DNA of 64,000 nucleotides from Dietzia sp. NCCP-2495 (GTDB lineage Bacteria > Actinomycetota > Actinomycetes > Mycobacteriales > Mycobacteriaceae): NCBI RefSeq assembly GCF_026011735.1, contig NZ_BRVN01000008.1, positions 82,455 to 146,454 of the forward strand, given 5' to 3'. The notes under the pieces are model-generated. The model was not told the origin of the DNA and ran no database searches. It was given only the letters and a program-made list of their open reading frames with translations. The translations under genes were made by a program, and so were the position numbers. Of this stretch, positions 26,724 to 36,519 are shown in pieces (position 1 is the stretch's first letter; each line of letters opens with the position of its first letter).

Positions 26724-27975
26724 TCATCGCGCGCACTGCCACCAGCACCACGGCCATACAGGTGCCCATCACCAGGAGCATCGGCAGCGCCGAATGCGGG
26801 CCGGCGAGACCGGTGAGCGGCGAGACGATCGCGGCGAGGCTGAACTGTGCTGCACCAAGGAGCGCCGATCCGGAACCCGACCGACCGCGCGTCGCCTGCA
26901 TGGACAGGGCCGCGGCGTTGGGGAGGACCAGGCCGATGGACAGCGTGAGGAGGAGGAACCCTACGGTGACCGGGAGCAGGCCGAGGGTGCCGGCCGGGGA
27001 CAGGGCGACGACGACGGCGAGGTAGACCACTGCCGTCGCCACGCCCGCCACCCCGGTGAACAGGATCCGCTCGGGCGCGAACCGACCGACCAGCCGCGCA
27101 CCCGCGAGGTTGGACACGAGGATCCCCAGCGAGTTGACGGTGAACGCGACCGCGTACGCGGTCGGCGACAGGCCCACCATGTTCTGGTAGATGAAGGGGC
27201 TCGCCGAGATGTAGCTGAACAGGACGCCGAACGTGAAGACGAACGCCGACATCCTGGCCAGGAACGGCCCGTAGCCGGCCACGGCACCCATGTCGGACAG
27301 GGTCGAGGCGATCCCGCCCGTTCGTCGGTCGGCTGGGCGCAGCGACTCGGGAACAGCGACCAGCACCCCGACGAGCGTGATTGCCGACAGCGCGGCGAGC
27401 AGCCAGAACACCCCGCGCCAGCCACCGAACGGCACCACCGCACCGCCGAACAGCGGGGCGATCACCGGGGCGATCGACTGGATCGCCATGAGTGTCGCGA
27501 ACGCCTTGGCCACCCCGGCCCCGCGGCCCACGTCCACGACGATCGCCTTGCTCAGGACGATCCCGGCGGCGCCGAAGAAGCCCTGCGCGATCCGGCCGAG
27601 CAGCAGGACCTCGATCGACGGTGCCAGCGCGCAGACGACCGCGGCCACCAGCGTGCCGACGGAACCGAGCAGGAGCAGGCCCCGCCGACCCAGACGGTCG
27701 GACAGGGGACCGAACACGAGCTGCCCCGCGGCCATGGCGATCATGAACGCCGTCAGCGTCAATTGGGCGACAGAGGCCGTGACGCTGAACTCGTCGACGA
27801 TCAGCGGGAGTGCCGGGAGGTAGGTGTCGGTCGCGAACGGTCCGATCGCCCCGGTGAGCGCCAGTGCCACCAGCATCGTGGCGGGAACCGTGCCGGGCAC
27901 AGTGCCGGGAACCGTGCCGAGCGCTGCGGGCGGTGGAGCCGGCTCGGGAGTGGGGGAAGAGTTCACCCGGTGCAC
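26698..27975 (-). CDS. MFS drug-resistance transporter, Bcr/CflA type
   Basis: 425 residues, twelve predicted membrane segments. The N-terminus has the Bcr/CflA pattern ATDTYLPALPLIVDEF, then the MFS loop FGPLSDRLGRRGLLLLG (motif A) and GRIAQGFFGAAGIV. Proton-driven export of drugs or small metabolites is expected. The first 30 residues are odd, being Pro-rich with a triple GTVP repeat encoded by a short direct repeat (about 27882-27918). GTG start at 27975; a GTG at 27966 is an alternative. Confidence 0.85.
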   Translation of the reverse strand: MHRVNSSPTPEPAPPPAALGTVPGTVPGTVPATMLVALALTGAIGPFATDTYLPALPLIVDEFSVTASVAQLTLTAFMIAMAAGQLVFGPLSDRLGRRGLLLLGSVGTLVAAVVCALAPSIEVLLLGRIAQGFFGAAGIVLSKAIVVDVGRGAGVAKAFATLMAIQSIAPVIAPLFGGAVVPFGGWRGVFWLLAALSAITLVGVLVAVPESLRPADRRTGGIASTLSDMGAVAGYGPFLARMSAFVFTFGVLFSYISASPFIYQNMVGLSPTAYAVAFTVNSLGILVSNLAGARLVGRFAPERILFTGVAGVATAVVYLAVVVALSPAGTLGLLPVTVGFLLLTLSIGLVLPNAAALSMQATRGRSGSGSALLGAAQFSLAAIVSPLTGLAGPHSALPMLLVMGTCMAVVLVAVRAMISRPLPAR

Positions 27976-28052
27976 GTTACCGGCGTCGCGGGATCACTCC
28001 CGGCCGGCGGTGACCCACCGTTACCCCCCGGACGCCGGAGGTGGCGATGCGG

Positions 28053-28613
28053 TCAGTTCAGCTCGACCTCGGCGACGCCGTCCAGGTACGTGATCGCGCC
28101 GTGCTCGAAGGCGGAGACCCAGCCGCCGTCTGTGGTGGTCTCGTCCGAGACGGGGAAACCGAGCTCGCCCTCGGGGCCGCCCGCGTCCAGGTAGGCGACG
28201 AGGATCTCGCCCTGCACGACGAACGCCCCGCCCTCAGGTGTCAGGACGATCGCGCCGCGCTCGAACGTGGTGATCGATCCGCCGGCGACCTCCTCGGCGG
28301 GACCGGTCGCACGGCCGAGGTCGCTCTCGACTCCTCCCAGGGCATCCCAGCGCTCTGCGACGGGGCCGGGGACGTCGACCGAGGTGTCAGCGGGGCCTGG
28401 GACGGGAGTCGAGCTCGTCGTCGTCGCCGTCTCACTCCCGGCCGTCTCTCCCTCCGAGGTCTCTCCCTCCGAGGACTCTGCCGCCGAGGTGCCACCGGGC
28501 GACGACGTCTGCCCCGCCGCGGTGTCGTCGCCGCCGGACGCGCATCCGCTCGCGCCGGCCGCGACTAGAGCGGCGAACGTGAGGGTGGCGAGAACCCGAG
28601 TCGTGGTGGCCAT
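28053..28613 (-). CDS. LGFP-repeat lipoprotein
   Basis: 186 residues. Lipoprotein signal ending ASGC, then a Ser/Glu/Thr-rich linker with SEGETSEGET repeats, then two to three LGFP repeats (RWDALGGVESDLGRATG, GGPEGELGFPVSDET). LGFP repeats are typical of mycolate-layer proteins of Corynebacteriales and are thought to bind the cell wall. Paralogous to the next gene (28767) over the whole repeat part; the two lie in tandem with a hairpin between. Confidence 0.85.
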   Translation of the reverse strand: MATTTRVLATLTFAALVAAGASGCASGGDDTAAGQTSSPGGTSAAESSEGETSEGETAGSETATTTSSTPVPGPADTSVDVPGPVAERWDALGGVESDLGRATGPAEEVAGGSITTFERGAIVLTPEGGAFVVQGEILVAYLDAGGPEGELGFPVSDETTTDGGWVSAFEHGAITYLDGVAEVELN

Positions 28614-28687
28614 GTCCGATCCTCCCGTCGACGGTGGTGGCCCGAGGTGCGGCTGCCGAAGACTCTAGTACGCGCCGCGACGCACGA

Positions 28688-28739
28688 CGGCCGGGCAGGA
28701 ACGGCGCGCCTGAGAAGCGCCTCCCGACCTGCCCGGCCG
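28688..28739 (-). terminator. hairpin terminator
   Basis: 12-bp inverted repeat CGGCCGGGCAGG (28688-28699) / CCTGCCCGGCCG (28728-28739) enclosing a smaller GGCGC/GCGCC hairpin, 28 bases past the stop of the second LGFP gene. Confidence 0.65.
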
Positions 28740-28766
28740 ACCTGGGGAGCTCGTTCGAGCAGGGCG

Positions 28767-29456
28767 TCAGTTCGGGGTGACTGTCGCCTGGTTTCCGGCG
28801 ATGTCCCAGGTGATCTCGCCGTTGTCGAACGTCGAGATGAAGCCGCCGTCCTGCGGGGTCTCGTCGGTCGTCGGGAAGCCGAGGTCGCCGCCGGGGCCAC
28901 CGTTCGACATGTACTCCTTGAGGATCTCGCCCTGGACGAGGAACGCCTGGCCGTCCGGGTTCTGGATGATCGTGCCACCCTCGAACTCGAGCATCTGGCC
29001 GCCCGCGACCTCCTGCGCCTCGCCGACGGGGGCACCGAGGTGCCCGGACGCACCCTGGATCTCCTCGTACTTCTGCGCGATACCGGCCGGGGCCTGCACT
29101 TCGGAGCCGTCGGGGAGCGCGATGGGGGCCATCTCGCCGCCACCGGCAGCGGCGCCGTCCTCGCCCTCGCCGGATGCGCCGTCCGCACCCCCACCGGAGG
29201 CACCGTCTGCGCTGCCGCCCTCGCCGTCAGCTGCCTCGCCGTCCGCTCCGGCCTCGCCGGATCCCTCACCGTTCAAGGCCTGGCCTGCGGCGTCGGTGGC
29301 GTCCGCCGCCGCGCTGCCGGCTGCCTCGGTGGCCTTGTCTGCCTGCGACGCCGCAGCGTCCGTCGCGCCGTCGACGGCGCCCTGCACGTCCTCGGACCCA
29401 CACGCCGACAGGGCGAGTAGGGCTGCCGCGCTCGCGGCGATGATGGTCTTACGCAT
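28767..29456 (-). CDS. LGFP-repeat lipoprotein (paralogue)
   Basis: 229 residues from ATG 29456 with a GGAAAGG site (an upstream in-frame extension is possible but has no signal). Lipobox LSACG, then a roughly 100-residue Ala/Gly/Glu/Asp low-complexity linker, then LGFP repeats (KYEEIQGASGHLGAPVGE, GGPGGDLGFPTTDET). The repeat half is about as long as in the neighbour and shares VQGEIL, GGP.G.LGFP and F..G.I. Presumably anchored in the inner membrane and reaching into the peptidoglycan-arabinogalactan layer. Confidence 0.85.
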   Translation of the reverse strand: MRKTIIAASAAALLALSACGSEDVQGAVDGATDAAASQADKATEAAGSAAADATDAAGQALNGEGSGEAGADGEAADGEGGSADGASGGGADGASGEGEDGAAAGGGEMAPIALPDGSEVQAPAGIAQKYEEIQGASGHLGAPVGEAQEVAGGQMLEFEGGTIIQNPDGQAFLVQGEILKEYMSNGGPGGDLGFPTTDETPQDGGFISTFDNGEITWDIAGNQATVTPN

Positions 29457-29606
29457 CAGAAAACCTTTCCGTTGCTCATTCCATTCCAGTACCGGGTCAA
29501 CGGTATTGGCCGGCAGTGTGCCACGGGCGATTCTCTGTGTCACTGTTCGGTAAGCGGCCGATACCCTGGGTCTATCAGGAAATTCTGTGCGTGTCGCCAG
29601 GCGTGT

Positions 29607-29649
29607 CGGGCGTCGGAGCCCGGGGATCGGGCGCGCGATCCGACGCCCG
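29607..29649 (-). terminator. hairpin terminator after fumarase
   Basis: Perfect 11-bp arms CGGGCGTCGGA (29607-29617) and TCCGACGCCCG (29639-29649), six bases past the fumarase stop. Confidence 0.7.
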
Positions 29650-29654
29650 GTGGG

Positions 29655-31352
<1,698 letters not shown>

Positions 31353-31415
31353 GTGCGCTCCTGGGATCTCGAACGGGTAAAACCACCGTTCAGGATAAGC
31401 GTCAGCGGGCGCAGG

Positions 31416-31982
31416 TCAGAATCGGGTGTGGATGAGGGGCACGAAGGTGTAGCCGCCGTGTTCGGTGATCTCGATCCGGTCCCCGACCCGGCGTACCCGG
31501 TGCATGACCTCGTTCCACGGCGCCACCATGATGCCGCCGTCGGCCAGCTGGTCCATCAGCTCAGCGGGTGCGTTCTCCGCCATCGCGGAGACGAGGATGC
31601 GGTCGAACGGCGCCAGCTCGGGGAGGCCGAGTGCGTCAGGCGAGGCCCGGTGCACGGAGACCCACGGCTGGTCGATCGCCTCGCGGGAGCGATCGACCAG
31701 TTCGGGGATGCGCTCCACGGCGAGGATGCGGGAGTCGGCCCCGCCGAGTTCGCCAAGGATCGCCGCCGTCCACCCGCTTCCGGAGCCCACGTCCAGGGTG
31801 CGCATCCCGGGGAACGGTTCGAGGAGGTCGAGCATCGCGGCCACCGTCGACGGCTGGGAGTTGGTCTGGCCGTGCCCTATGGGCAGCGGACGGTCGCTGT
31901 CGTGGAACTCGGCGACCTCGGACGGCAGGAAGCGGCGACGATCCTGGGCGCTCATGGTCTCCGCGATCGATTTCTGCTGCAT
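31416..31982 (-). CDS. protein-L-isoaspartate methyltransferase-like protein
   Basis: 188 residues, SAM-dependent Rossmann methyltransferase of the PCMT group: substrate-site LPIGHGQTNSQPSTVAAML, SAM motif I TLDVGSGSGWTAA, and a later DRILVSAMAENAP. Length is slightly under that of E. coli Pcm (208). It may repair isoaspartate in proteins, although actinobacterial relatives also methylate other targets. The TLDVGSGSG loop and GHGQT are intact. Confidence 0.8.
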   Translation of the reverse strand: MQQKSIAETMSAQDRRRFLPSEVAEFHDSDRPLPIGHGQTNSQPSTVAAMLDLLEPFPGMRTLDVGSGSGWTAAILGELGGADSRILAVERIPELVDRSREAIDQPWVSVHRASPDALGLPELAPFDRILVSAMAENAPAELMDQLADGGIMVAPWNEVMHRVRRVGDRIEITEHGGYTFVPLIHTRF

Positions 31983-32041
31983 TGCTCGACACCCCTCCTC
32001 GCCATCGGCCCCGGTGACGAACCGTTCGGCGGCCGCCCGAC

Positions 32042-32344
32042 TCAGTCCTCGCCCAGGATGCGGGTCTCGCCGCTGGGGTCGAGATCATCGATCGCGTCGT
32101 GTCGTTCTTCGCTCGGCTGGTTGGCGGGGGCTGCGCCGCCCTCACCGACATCCGGCCTCTCGGCGGCCAACTTGTCGTCGAGGTCATGGTTCTCCTCGAT
32201 CGGCTTCCACGTCTCGGGAGCCTCGACGGGGAGGTCCTCGCCGTCGGTAGTGATGGTGTCGGCGTCGAGTCCCTCGCTGCCGTCGAGGGTGTTCTCGTCG
32301 TAGTCGCCGTAGGTGTCCTGATCGTACTCTCGCTTGTTGTCCAT
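32042..32344 (-). CDS. DUF5709 acidic protein
   Basis: 100 residues, very acidic (Asp/Glu about a third of the residues). Pattern DQDTYGDYDENTLDGSEGLD...TWKPIEENHDLDDKLAAERPDV matches the DUF5709 family found in actinobacteria. Probably intrinsically disordered, cytosolic and of unknown role. Lies between the methyltransferase and the iron operon. Confidence 0.75.
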   Translation of the reverse strand: MDNKREYDQDTYGDYDENTLDGSEGLDADTITTDGEDLPVEAPETWKPIEENHDLDDKLAAERPDVGEGGAAPANQPSEERHDAIDDLDPSGETRILGED

Positions 32345-32394
32345 GCTTCGAGTGTGGAGCAGACGCAGCGCTATCGCATCCGCTCGGCAGGACG

Positions 32395-33150
32395 TCAGTA
32401 GTAGCAGGCCAGCGCACCCTCGGGGCCGTCTATCACAGTGACGGGCGTATCGAACACCCTCGTCAGGACCTCGTCGGTCATGATCTCGGCGGGGGTGCCG
32501 AACTCGACCACCGAGCCGTTCTTCATCGCGCAGATGTGGTCGGAATAGTGGGAGGCGAAGTTGATGTCATGGAGGACCACGACGAACGTGCGTCCGAGCT
32601 CCTCGGCGGCGTGGCGCAGGTGTTTCATCATCTGCACGGAATGCCGCATGTCGAGGTTGTTCAGCGGCTCGTCGAGTAGCACGTAATCGGTCTGCTGGGA
32701 CAGCACCATCGCAACATAGGCGCGCTGTCGCTGGCCACCCGAGAGCTGGTCGAGGTACCGGTGCTCGAGGTCTGCCAGGTCGAGGAAGTCGATGGCCTGG
32801 GAGATGATGTCCTCGTCCTCCACGGTGAGTCGCCCCTTCGAATGGGGGAACCGGCCGAACCCGACGAGCTGGCGGACGGTGAGCCGCGTGATGAAGTGGT
32901 TCTCCTGCCGCAGGATCGACACGATCTTGGCGAGGTCCTTGGACTTCGTCGAGGCGACGTCGTATCCGGCGATCTCAATGGAGCCCTCGTCGAGCCCCAT
33001 GAGACGGCCGATCATCGTCAGCATGGTCGACTTGCCGGCACCGTTGGGTCCGACGAGCGCGGTGATCCCGCCCCTCGGGATCTCCAGGTCCACGGGGCCG
33101 ATGGTGACCTCGTCGCTGTACTTCCTGACGACTTTCTCGAGTGCGATCAC
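32395..33150 (-). CDS. ferric-siderophore ABC importer, ATP-binding protein
   Basis: 251 residues from a GTG at 33150 overlapping the permease stop (GTGA). FepC/FhuC/CeuD type: Walker A VGPNGAGKST, Q-loop ILRQENHFI, signature QLSGGQRQRAYVAMVLSQ, Walker B YVLLDEPLNNLDM, switch VVLHDINFAS. It powers siderophore import together with the two permeases upstream. The Asn-Asn after DEPL is common in this branch. Confidence 0.92.
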   Translation of the reverse strand: MIALEKVVRKYSDEVTIGPVDLEIPRGGITALVGPNGAGKSTMLTMIGRLMGLDEGSIEIAGYDVASTKSKDLAKIVSILRQENHFITRLTVRQLVGFGRFPHSKGRLTVEDEDIISQAIDFLDLADLEHRYLDQLSGGQRQRAYVAMVLSQQTDYVLLDEPLNNLDMRHSVQMMKHLRHAAEELGRTFVVVLHDINFASHYSDHICAMKNGSVVEFGTPAEIMTDEVLTRVFDTPVTVIDGPEGALACYY

Positions 33151-34205
33151 AGCCGGCCCTTTCTGAGGATGACGTAGAGGAAGACCGAGCCGCCGATGAC
33201 CTCGATGATGATCGAGACGACACCCTGGGCGTAGAAGACGTGCTTCATGATGAAGTAGGCGCCGGCCAGCACCACGAAGCCGAGCAGGGCGGACACGGGG
33301 AAGATGTAGCGGTGGTCGTAGCTGTCGGCGAACTGGTAGGCCAACGTGGCCACCAGGAAGCCCAGGAAGGTCATGGGGCCGACCAGCGCGGTGGAGACCG
33401 CCATGAGGATCGAGACGAAGAACAGGGTCCGCATCACCTCGCGGCGGTGGTCGAGCCCCAGGTTCTGGGTGATGTCCTTGCCGAGCGACACCACGTTCAG
33501 ACGCTTGGCGCTCAGCACGAGCATCCCCGTGGCGAAAAGGCACAGGGGGATCGCGACGGGGAGGTAGGAGACCTCCGCGTTGGCCATGGACCCGAACAGC
33601 CTGGCGGTGAGGATGTCGAACTCGCTCGGGGTGAGCAGGCGTTGCATGAACGTGGAGATCGATCCGAGCCCGCCGCCGATGACGATGCCGATCAGCAGCA
33701 TCACCTGGATGTTGGCGTATCGACCGGACAGCAGCCATCCGTAGAGGGCCACGGACAGTGCCACCATCAGGATCACCTGGAGGATGAACTGCGGCAGCCC
33801 CGTCAGAGCCATCAAGCCGGCGGCGCCGAGGAAGAATATGGCGGCGGTCTGCACGGCGACGTACAGGGCCTCGAAACCCATGATCGACGGGGTGACGATG
33901 CGGTTGTTGGCGACGGTCTGGAAACTCACCGTGGCCACGGCCTGGCACAACGCCACGGTCGCCATGACCACGACGGTTGTCGTGCGGAGCCCGGCGACCC
34001 GCCAGAATCCGTCGGAGCCGAACGGCATCGGGTTGTCCCAGGCGAGGATACCGAACCCGAACCCGACCGCGAGCAGGGACAGGACCGTGACGACGATCCA
34101 GTAGCGCCGGCGTGAACGGGGAGTCGGTAGTGGGCCGGAGGCGCGGTGGGCGACCGCGGGGGCGGACGACTCGGCGGCGCCACTGGCCGCGTGCCGGCTA
34201 TCCAT
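33147..34205 (-). CDS. ferric-siderophore ABC importer permease (FecCD)
   Basis: 352 residues, about ten transmembrane segments behind a 35-residue polar tail. FecCD/BtuC family: FQTVANNRIVTPSIMGFEALYVA, GLGSISTFMQRL, VGPMTFLGFLVATLAYQF. It pairs with the permease encoded just upstream (8-nt overlap, 34198-34205) to form the channel. Likely CeuC-like by order. Confidence 0.9.
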   Translation of the reverse strand: MDSRHAASGAAESSAPAVAHRASGPLPTPRSRRRYWIVVTVLSLLAVGFGFGILAWDNPMPFGSDGFWRVAGLRTTTVVVMATVALCQAVATVSFQTVANNRIVTPSIMGFEALYVAVQTAAIFFLGAAGLMALTGLPQFILQVILMVALSVALYGWLLSGRYANIQVMLLIGIVIGGGLGSISTFMQRLLTPSEFDILTARLFGSMANAEVSYLPVAIPLCLFATGMLVLSAKRLNVVSLGKDITQNLGLDHRREVMRTLFFVSILMAVSTALVGPMTFLGFLVATLAYQFADSYDHRYIFPVSALLGFVVLAGAYFIMKHVFYAQGVVSIIIEVIGGSVFLYVILRKGRL

Positions 34206-35205
34206 TGCTGCGCTGCCTGAGCAGGAGGGCGACGAACACGATCGAGCCGACGACCCCGAGGATCAGCGAGACCGGGACCTCGAAGGGCATGATGATGGTC
34301 CTGCCGATCAGGTCGCAGACGGTGACGATGCCGATACCTAGGAGACAGACCCACGGAAGATTGCTGCGCAGGTCATCCCCCCGGATCATCGAGACGATGT
34401 TGGGGACGATGAGTCCGAGGAACGGCAGGTTGCCCACCACGACGGTCACCACACCGGTCGCGACGGAGATGAGGGCGGTTCCCAGCAGCAGGATGCGGTT
34501 GTAGTTCAGGCCGACGTTCGTGGAGATCTCCTCGCCGAGACCGGCGACGGTGAAGCGGTCCGCGACGAAGAACACAGCGACCCCGACGAGCGCCACGATC
34601 CACAGGACCTCGTACTGGCCGCGGATCACGGAGGTGAAACTGCCGGCGAACCAGATCCCCAGGCTCTGCAGCATGTCTGTCTGCAGGGCGATGAATGTGG
34701 AGACCGAGCCGACGACCGCTCCGAGCATGATCCCCACGATCGGGACGATCATCGAGGAGCGCAGCGAGACCCGGCGCAGGAAGAGGAAGAAGACCATCGT
34801 GCCGATGAAGGCTGCGATGACGGCGCCGACCATCCTGGTGAGGATGTCCGCGCCGGGGAAGAAGACGATGACCGCGAGGAGCCCCAGTCCTGCCCACTCG
34901 GTGGTGCCCGTCGTGGTGGGCTCGACGAACCGGTTCTGGGTAAGCAGCTGCATCACGAGCCCGGACATCGCCATCGCCGCGCCGGCCAGGACGAGCGCGA
35001 TGGTCCGGGGGATCCGGGTGATGCCGAGCATCTCCGAGCCGTCGTCGGCGCCGAAAACGTCGTAGACGCCGGTGAAAAGGGACAGCGCCAATAGGGCCGC
35101 GACGACCAGAAAGCCGATGAGGAGTTTCCAGTCGAACAGTGTGCCCTTGGACCGCGCCCGGGTGTTATCCGGCCCGGGTGGGGAAGAGGTGGAGGAGGTC
35201 GTCAC
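34198..35205 (-). CDS. ferric-siderophore ABC importer permease (FecCD)
   Basis: 335 residues, FecCD family: IPRTIALVLAGAAMAMSGLVMQLLTQNRFVEPTTTG is the family's N-terminal signature and NLPFLGLIVPNIV its coupling loop. First permease of the pair. It begins 130 bases after the binding-protein stop, with a strong hairpin in the gap, so its expression is probably lower than that of the binding protein. Confidence 0.9.
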   Translation of the reverse strand: MTTSSTSSPPGPDNTRARSKGTLFDWKLLIGFLVVAALLALSLFTGVYDVFGADDGSEMLGITRIPRTIALVLAGAAMAMSGLVMQLLTQNRFVEPTTTGTTEWAGLGLLAVIVFFPGADILTRMVGAVIAAFIGTMVFFLFLRRVSLRSSMIVPIVGIMLGAVVGSVSTFIALQTDMLQSLGIWFAGSFTSVIRGQYEVLWIVALVGVAVFFVADRFTVAGLGEEISTNVGLNYNRILLLGTALISVATGVVTVVVGNLPFLGLIVPNIVSMIRGDDLRSNLPWVCLLGIGIVTVCDLIGRTIIMPFEVPVSLILGVVGSIVFVALLLRQRSNG

Positions 35206-35277
35206 GTCTGGCCGTCAATCGATGTCGTCGGGATGTGGGCGGGAGCCGATCCGTCGACCGGGGTCGGCGGACGACGA

Positions 35278-35316
35278 CGAGGGTGGGGCCACCAGCTTCG
35301 GCGGTCCCCACCCTCG
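35278..35316 (-). terminator. internal hairpin between binding-protein and permease genes
   Basis: Perfect 11-bp inverted repeat CGAGGGTGGGG (35278-35288) / CCCCACCCTCG (35306-35316), 20 bases past the binding-protein stop and 72 before the permease start. Likely acts as an attenuating terminator or a 3' stabiliser of the binding-protein mRNA. Confidence 0.7.
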
Positions 35317-35335
35317 CTCTAGAGCTCTCGGGTAC

Positions 35336-36328
35336 TCAGTTCTGTGCCTCGAGCTGATCGGCGAGCGCGTTGAAGAACTCGGTGTAGGTCTGGATGCTCT
35401 CGTTGGTGTACGTGTCGGCGGGCATGTAGACGATGTTCTCGTCCTGCACCGCGGTCACGCGCTGGAGTGCGTCGGACTCGGAGAGCAGCTCGCTGGCCGG
35501 GCGGTAGCTGGGGTCGTCCGCGCCCGTCGAGGTGCCGGCGTCGCGGTCCATGACGAGGATGAGGTCCGGGTTCGAGTCGGCGATCGCCTCGACGGAGATG
35601 TCGTCGCCCTGGTGGTTACCCGAACCGTCCTCGACCTCCAGCGACGGGGTGAAGTCGAAGATGTCGAAGAGCGGTCCCAGGGTGCGGCCTGTGCCGGGGG
35701 TCGCGTAGTTGATGTTGCCACCGGAGGTGATGACGGCCATGACCGTCATTCCCGGCTCGTAGGCGGCCTTGACTCGCTTGATGGAGGCGTCGAAGTCGGC
35801 GTTGAGCTGCTCGGCCTCGGTCTCCTTGCCGAAGACCTCGCCGAGGACGGTGGTCTGGCGCTTGAGCTCCTCGTCAAACGGCTGGCCGTCGCGCGGATCC
35901 AGGGACAGCACCGTGGCGTCGGGGACGAGGCTCGTGAAGTCGTCCTGGTACTGCGTGAAGCGCTGGCCGTTGATGATCAGATCCGGATCGGCGGCGACGA
36001 CGGCCTCGAGGTCCGGCTCACGGTGGTTGCCCAGGTCGATGATCGAGTCATCCGACTTGTACGAGATGGTCTTCGGCATCAGCGAGACGGCGCCGGCGCT
36101 GAGCGGGACGCCCCAGTCGGCGAGGGTCTCGAACGTCCGGTTGTCCGTCGCGACGACCGACCGCGGCGGAACGGTGACGGTCTGCACGCCGTTGTTGTCC
36201 TCGACCTCGATGGTCGTGGTCTCGCCCTCGGCGACGGTCTCGGCTCCGGAGTCGTCCGCACCGCAGGCGGTGAGGCCGAGGGCGAGTGCACTGAGGACAG
36301 CACCGATACGCAGTCGTGTGGAAGTCAT
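35336..36328 (-). CDS. iron-siderophore ABC transporter substrate-binding lipoprotein
   Basis: 330 residues from ATG 36328. Lipobox LGLTACG, then a type III periplasmic-binding fold of the CeuE/YclQ class: VQTVTVPPRSVVATDNRTFETLADWGVPLSAG, EPDLEAVVAADPDLIING, and the long linking helix. It captures ferric siderophore outside the membrane and hands it to the FecCD pair. An iron box (36389-36407) lies 61 bases upstream. Gene order binding protein-permease-permease-ATPase is that of ceuE-B-C-D operons; the exact siderophore is unknown. Confidence 0.92.
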   Translation of the reverse strand: MTSTRLRIGAVLSALALGLTACGADDSGAETVAEGETTTIEVEDNNGVQTVTVPPRSVVATDNRTFETLADWGVPLSAGAVSLMPKTISYKSDDSIIDLGNHREPDLEAVVAADPDLIINGQRFTQYQDDFTSLVPDATVLSLDPRDGQPFDEELKRQTTVLGEVFGKETEAEQLNADFDASIKRVKAAYEPGMTVMAVITSGGNINYATPGTGRTLGPLFDIFDFTPSLEVEDGSGNHQGDDISVEAIADSNPDLILVMDRDAGTSTGADDPSYRPASELLSESDALQRVTAVQDENIVYMPADTYTNESIQTYTEFFNALADQLEAQN

Positions 36329-36388
36329 GGAATTCCTAGCTTTGCTTTGAGTCTCGGATAACGCCGCCCATGTGACCCCGGGCACCGC

Positions 36389-36407
36389 TTAGCCAAACCT
36401 AACCTAA
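36389..36407 (-). promoter_or_regulatory. IdeR/DtxR iron box
   Basis: The minus strand reads TTAGGTTAGGTTTGGCTAA, which matches the 19-bp consensus TTAGGTTAGGCTAACCTAA at 15 positions with a perfect left half. It lies upstream of the siderophore operon, so iron-loaded IdeR/DtxR should repress it. The divergent glgC starts 113 bases away on the other side. Confidence 0.8.
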
Positions 36408-36519
36408 GTGTTTGCCGTGGCGCAAAAGCGGGTCCGTTAAGGAGTCGCCGGGCCGCTTCCGCAACTAGAGTGGGCGATGCGACGCGCCCCCGTCCCGGGC
36501 GCGGGAGAGGACTGGTCAC

